In this document: in pieces, positions 61,151 to 64,000 of the stretch
Position numbering within the stretch: position 1 is the stretch's first letter
Layout of the letters: each line of letters starts with the position of its first letter
Program-made: the position numbers and the translations under genes
Assembly: GCA_023101725.1 (NCBI GenBank)
Contig: JALJCO010008684.1
Span: 1 to 64,000 of the forward strand
Direction: 5' to 3'
Length of the DNA stretch: 64,000 bases
DNA from: Atherinomorus stipes
Taxonomy: Eukaryota > Chordata > Actinopteri > Atheriniformes > Atherinidae
Notes under the pieces: generated by a model
Told to the model about the DNA's origin: nothing
Seen by the model: only the letters and a program-made list of their open reading frames with translations
The model's database searches: none

Positions 61151-64000
61151 GTGGAGTTTGCCCCTTGCCGCTGACCAATGCTGACATAAAATGCTTTTAG
61201 AAACAATGAATACCCTCAATATTTCTGAGCTAAGAGCCCCATGTTACTTAGTCCTGTCTGTAGTGATAGCATAATTACCCTCACAGGGTTCGTACACATT
61301 TTAGTCATTGCCCTTTCAGCCCCCCCCCCCCCCCCCGCAGACACTTAAAGCAGAAGAAATCATTTACAACATTTTTTTAGAGAAATATGCAGCTGGGCCA
61401 CAATTTTTTGTGGTCAGCATAACTGGGCAAAGACTTGTTGGTTTAATAGAAACATGTCTTCTGTCGCCCTCTCAGGTGTTCTTCTGAGTTCATTCGCACC
61501 AAAATCTAAAATTTCCATGGTTATAAACAGTTATTGTACAATGTTTTTTCCACTGACAGCTGTTGCCAGATACAACAGAAAACTACATTTGGAGAGTGAC
61601 AGACTAAACCCAACATTAAAACTTTTGGCCAGATGGATTAATAATTAGCATAAACATGCTATAAACATTGATTAAGATAAACAGCGTTTCAGATTCTTCC
61701 CTTCAGGTTCAGCCTGACTGAAATTTACAGTCTCTGTGGCACATTTTTTATTGTGCTCAGCCACTCCATCTCTAAGAAGTCTCGAAAGGATGTGGAGGTG
61801 CATGGAGGTGTTTTAGTAAACTTTGAATCCATTAGTTCTGTGTTTGATGTTCAGCTAGTATTCACTGGGTCTAGTAAAATCCTAATAATAATATATTTAT
61901 ATACAGAAACATTGGTTTGTATTATTCCAGCTTTTCAGCCATGATCGATTTGCAGTTAGTGAAGTTGTCGTGTTAGGTCTGCTTAGCATATTGTGATTAA
62001 TGACAGAGAATGAGTTAATACAGAGTGCACAAAGGACAAGGTGTGGGAGGCTTATGAGAGCTACACAGTAAATTGTGGCTGGGGCCAAAATAAAGAGGCG
62101 TGTGAAGAAACCAGGAGAAAAACTTTTTAAAAACCCAAATGTTTCAACACAGGTGGTTAAAAGAATTTAAGGATTTGCCTGCCAGGTGTAAAGTTAATCC
62201 CCTAAAAGTGAGCACTCCCTCTCAGATGAAAGTACACAAATGAAATAACCAGTAAACAGTAAGGTAAAATTCTCCAGCTCAACCGAAGCAAGGAAAGATC
62301 AAGAGAAAGTGCAGATTTCCTTGCGTGTGTTGCAACTGATGACAGGATTAAAGAGCAAACCGCTGGGCTGGAGTAGAGCTAGACTGGCTCACGCATGAGT
62401 CTATGCACCTGCACGTATGTGTGTCTGGCTTTGTTTGTGTAATGTTTGCATGAATCCATGGACGTGTGTTCGTCTGCACACCCTTGCTTTGAGGCTCTGG
62501 TCAGACAGTGCATAGCTGTGGTCGGACGCAGCCTAAGCGCTTCTAGACTACACTGAGTCAACAGTGTCTGCTCACACTTAGAGAGACATGATAGGTCTTG
62601 TCTCATTTGTGCCCTGGCTTGTGTGCTGGGGCTCCCAGAGCTTGTGTGTGGTATGTATAGTTTTAAGTAGAATTAGCTACTTAACCAGATGTAGAACAAC
62701 ATCCGTCAGTACCTCAGCTCACTCACATAATGTTGTCCATGACAGTCTTCTCAAAGAAGCCTTCAGGTTGCTTGGGTCTTGGTCTTTATCCTGGCTTTTA
62801 GCCCATCAGGTGAATAAAAGGTCAAACACTGTAGTTATCTAAGGCTTGAATAGGCCTTATTATGTGCTGTATAAAACAAACACATCATGGTCATTTTCCT
62901 CCAATCTGAATATCTCTCGTCATGGCGTTCTTTTGTATTTAACAGAAAGAATTGTTGGGTATAAAAGTAGCATTTTTGTGCCTGACACATTCATCCAAAA
63001 CTACATATTTACCATTGCTAATGGCATAGAAAGTATGCAAGAGCTAAAAATGTTAAACACACGCACCCAGTGAAGCTGAAAAGGAAGCACACAGTTTTAG
63101 GTCTCTAAGTTATTACTTTGTTTTTTCAAGATGAATAATTAATACTTGTTTCAGAAGCCTGTGATGCAGGCTTGAAAGTATCAGCCTGCATGTTTGAGTC
63201 ACATTTTATTCTCATTTATTCCACTTCTAATATATCTCTTTTCTGTACGCACCATGTGTTTGCTGACACGAAGTAAAGAATGAATTTGATTCTCCTAATC
63301 ATAAATTTTCTACATCCTTCTAAATCATCGCAGTTGGGGATTAGTTTCTGTTCCAGCACATATTCATTTCCACAAAGTGAAAGACATTTATGGTTTTGCA
63401 GAGCGACGGGAAACTGACGATCTGGGAAAAGACCAGGCTCTGTTTCAGTTGTTATGGTTCACGTTTTACTGTAGAAAATGAGCATATTCTTGCAGTCAGC
63501 CGGTGGTAATATTGTCTTTTGGGTTTGCACGTTGCCAGTTGAAGCAGTTTGTTTCACACATTGCCTTCTAACCTGTGAAACTCCCATGATTGTCAGTTTT
63601 TGGATCAAGTTTGTTACTCTTAGAAATGATGAAACTCCTGTGCCCCTTTTGAAATATTTTCATTGTTTTTGCTTACCTGGGAACACATAAACACAAAAAC
63701 ATCAGAACAATATGAAAGTATACAGCAGGCTTTGAGGGTTCACTGAACGAGAACAACATATTCACCGGTCTCATCCATGAGCTGTTCTCATCCATGATTG
63801 TCCTAACCATAAACTGTGCCGGTAAAACATGACAGCCGATACTGGAAAACAGCATAAAACAATAAGAATACTCTTTAAAGGTACAATGGGCCTCATGCAA
63901 TAAGGATTCGTGCGAACAAATTCCTTCTTAAATGGTTCGTACGAGTGATTTAAGAGAAAATGCCGCATTCGCCAATTTTATTGTATTTCTAATCTTCTCT
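61151..64000. other. No gene seen; 17-base C-run
   Basis: C17 at 61320-61336. The rest is AT-rich with short frames and no recognised domain or repeat; it could be intergenic or intronic of a gene outside the window. Confidence 0.5.

Overview
The window looks like nuclear DNA from a ray-finned (probably percomorph) fish. Three spliced, vertebrate-type genes with GT-AG introns sit in a dense background of Tc1/mariner, hAT, TTAA-target (piggyBac-like) and LINE/SINE repeats of kinds typical of teleost genomes. The species cannot be fixed from the sequence alone.

All three genes lie on the minus strand. (1) rps15a, 40S ribosomal protein S15a: 130 aa, four coding exons between 14144 and 19732, a non-coding first exon ending at 20540 with a 5'TOP-like start near 20568, and a poly(A) signal at 14122-14127. 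(2) A Notum-family Wnt palmitoleoyl-protein carboxylesterase: 506 aa, eleven coding exons between 22915 and 29807, a non-coding first exon ending at 29950 and a TATA box at 30138-30144. It is most likely the notum2 paralogue. (3) coq7, mitochondrial 5-demethoxyubiquinone hydroxylase: 202 aa, six coding exons between 47530 and 53507. I reconstructed each gene by joining exons at splice sites in consistent phase. The lengths agree with the families, and the catalytic or metal-binding residues are all present. RPS15A and COQ7 are also close together in human (16p12.3), so this looks like an old linkage group, with a Notum gene between them in this fish.

The genes do not form a functional unit. 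One acts in translation, one trims a lipid from Wnt outside the cell, and one makes ubiquinone in the mitochondrion.

Region by region: 1-6379 is one hAT-like element, TIR to TIR, with the broken remains of a BED zinc-finger exon. It is interrupted by a 4.1-kb 5'-truncated L1/Tx1-like LINE with an 11-bp target-site duplication and an unusually long GC-rich 3' region. 6380-14143 holds an L2/Rex1-like LINE tail, dispersed repeats and a three-level nest of fold-back elements. 14144-20568 is rps15a, whose 4.7-kb last intron holds a 1.1-kb hAT element. 20569-22914 holds a short hAT element and the probable notum2 3'UTR. 22915-30145 is notum2. 30146-47529 has no recognisable host gene; it carries a TTAA element, tRNA-like repeats and three Tc1-like copies, one of them with a TTAA element nested in its terminal repeat. 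47530-53507 is coq7, with large repeat-filled introns. 53508-64000 is again repeats and low-complexity DNA without a gene I can support.

I found no CRISPR array, operon, phage, or evidence of a new defence or biosynthetic system. The observations worth following up are in the Notum protein, the transposon nests, and the pair of direct Tc1 copies around the last coq7 exons.
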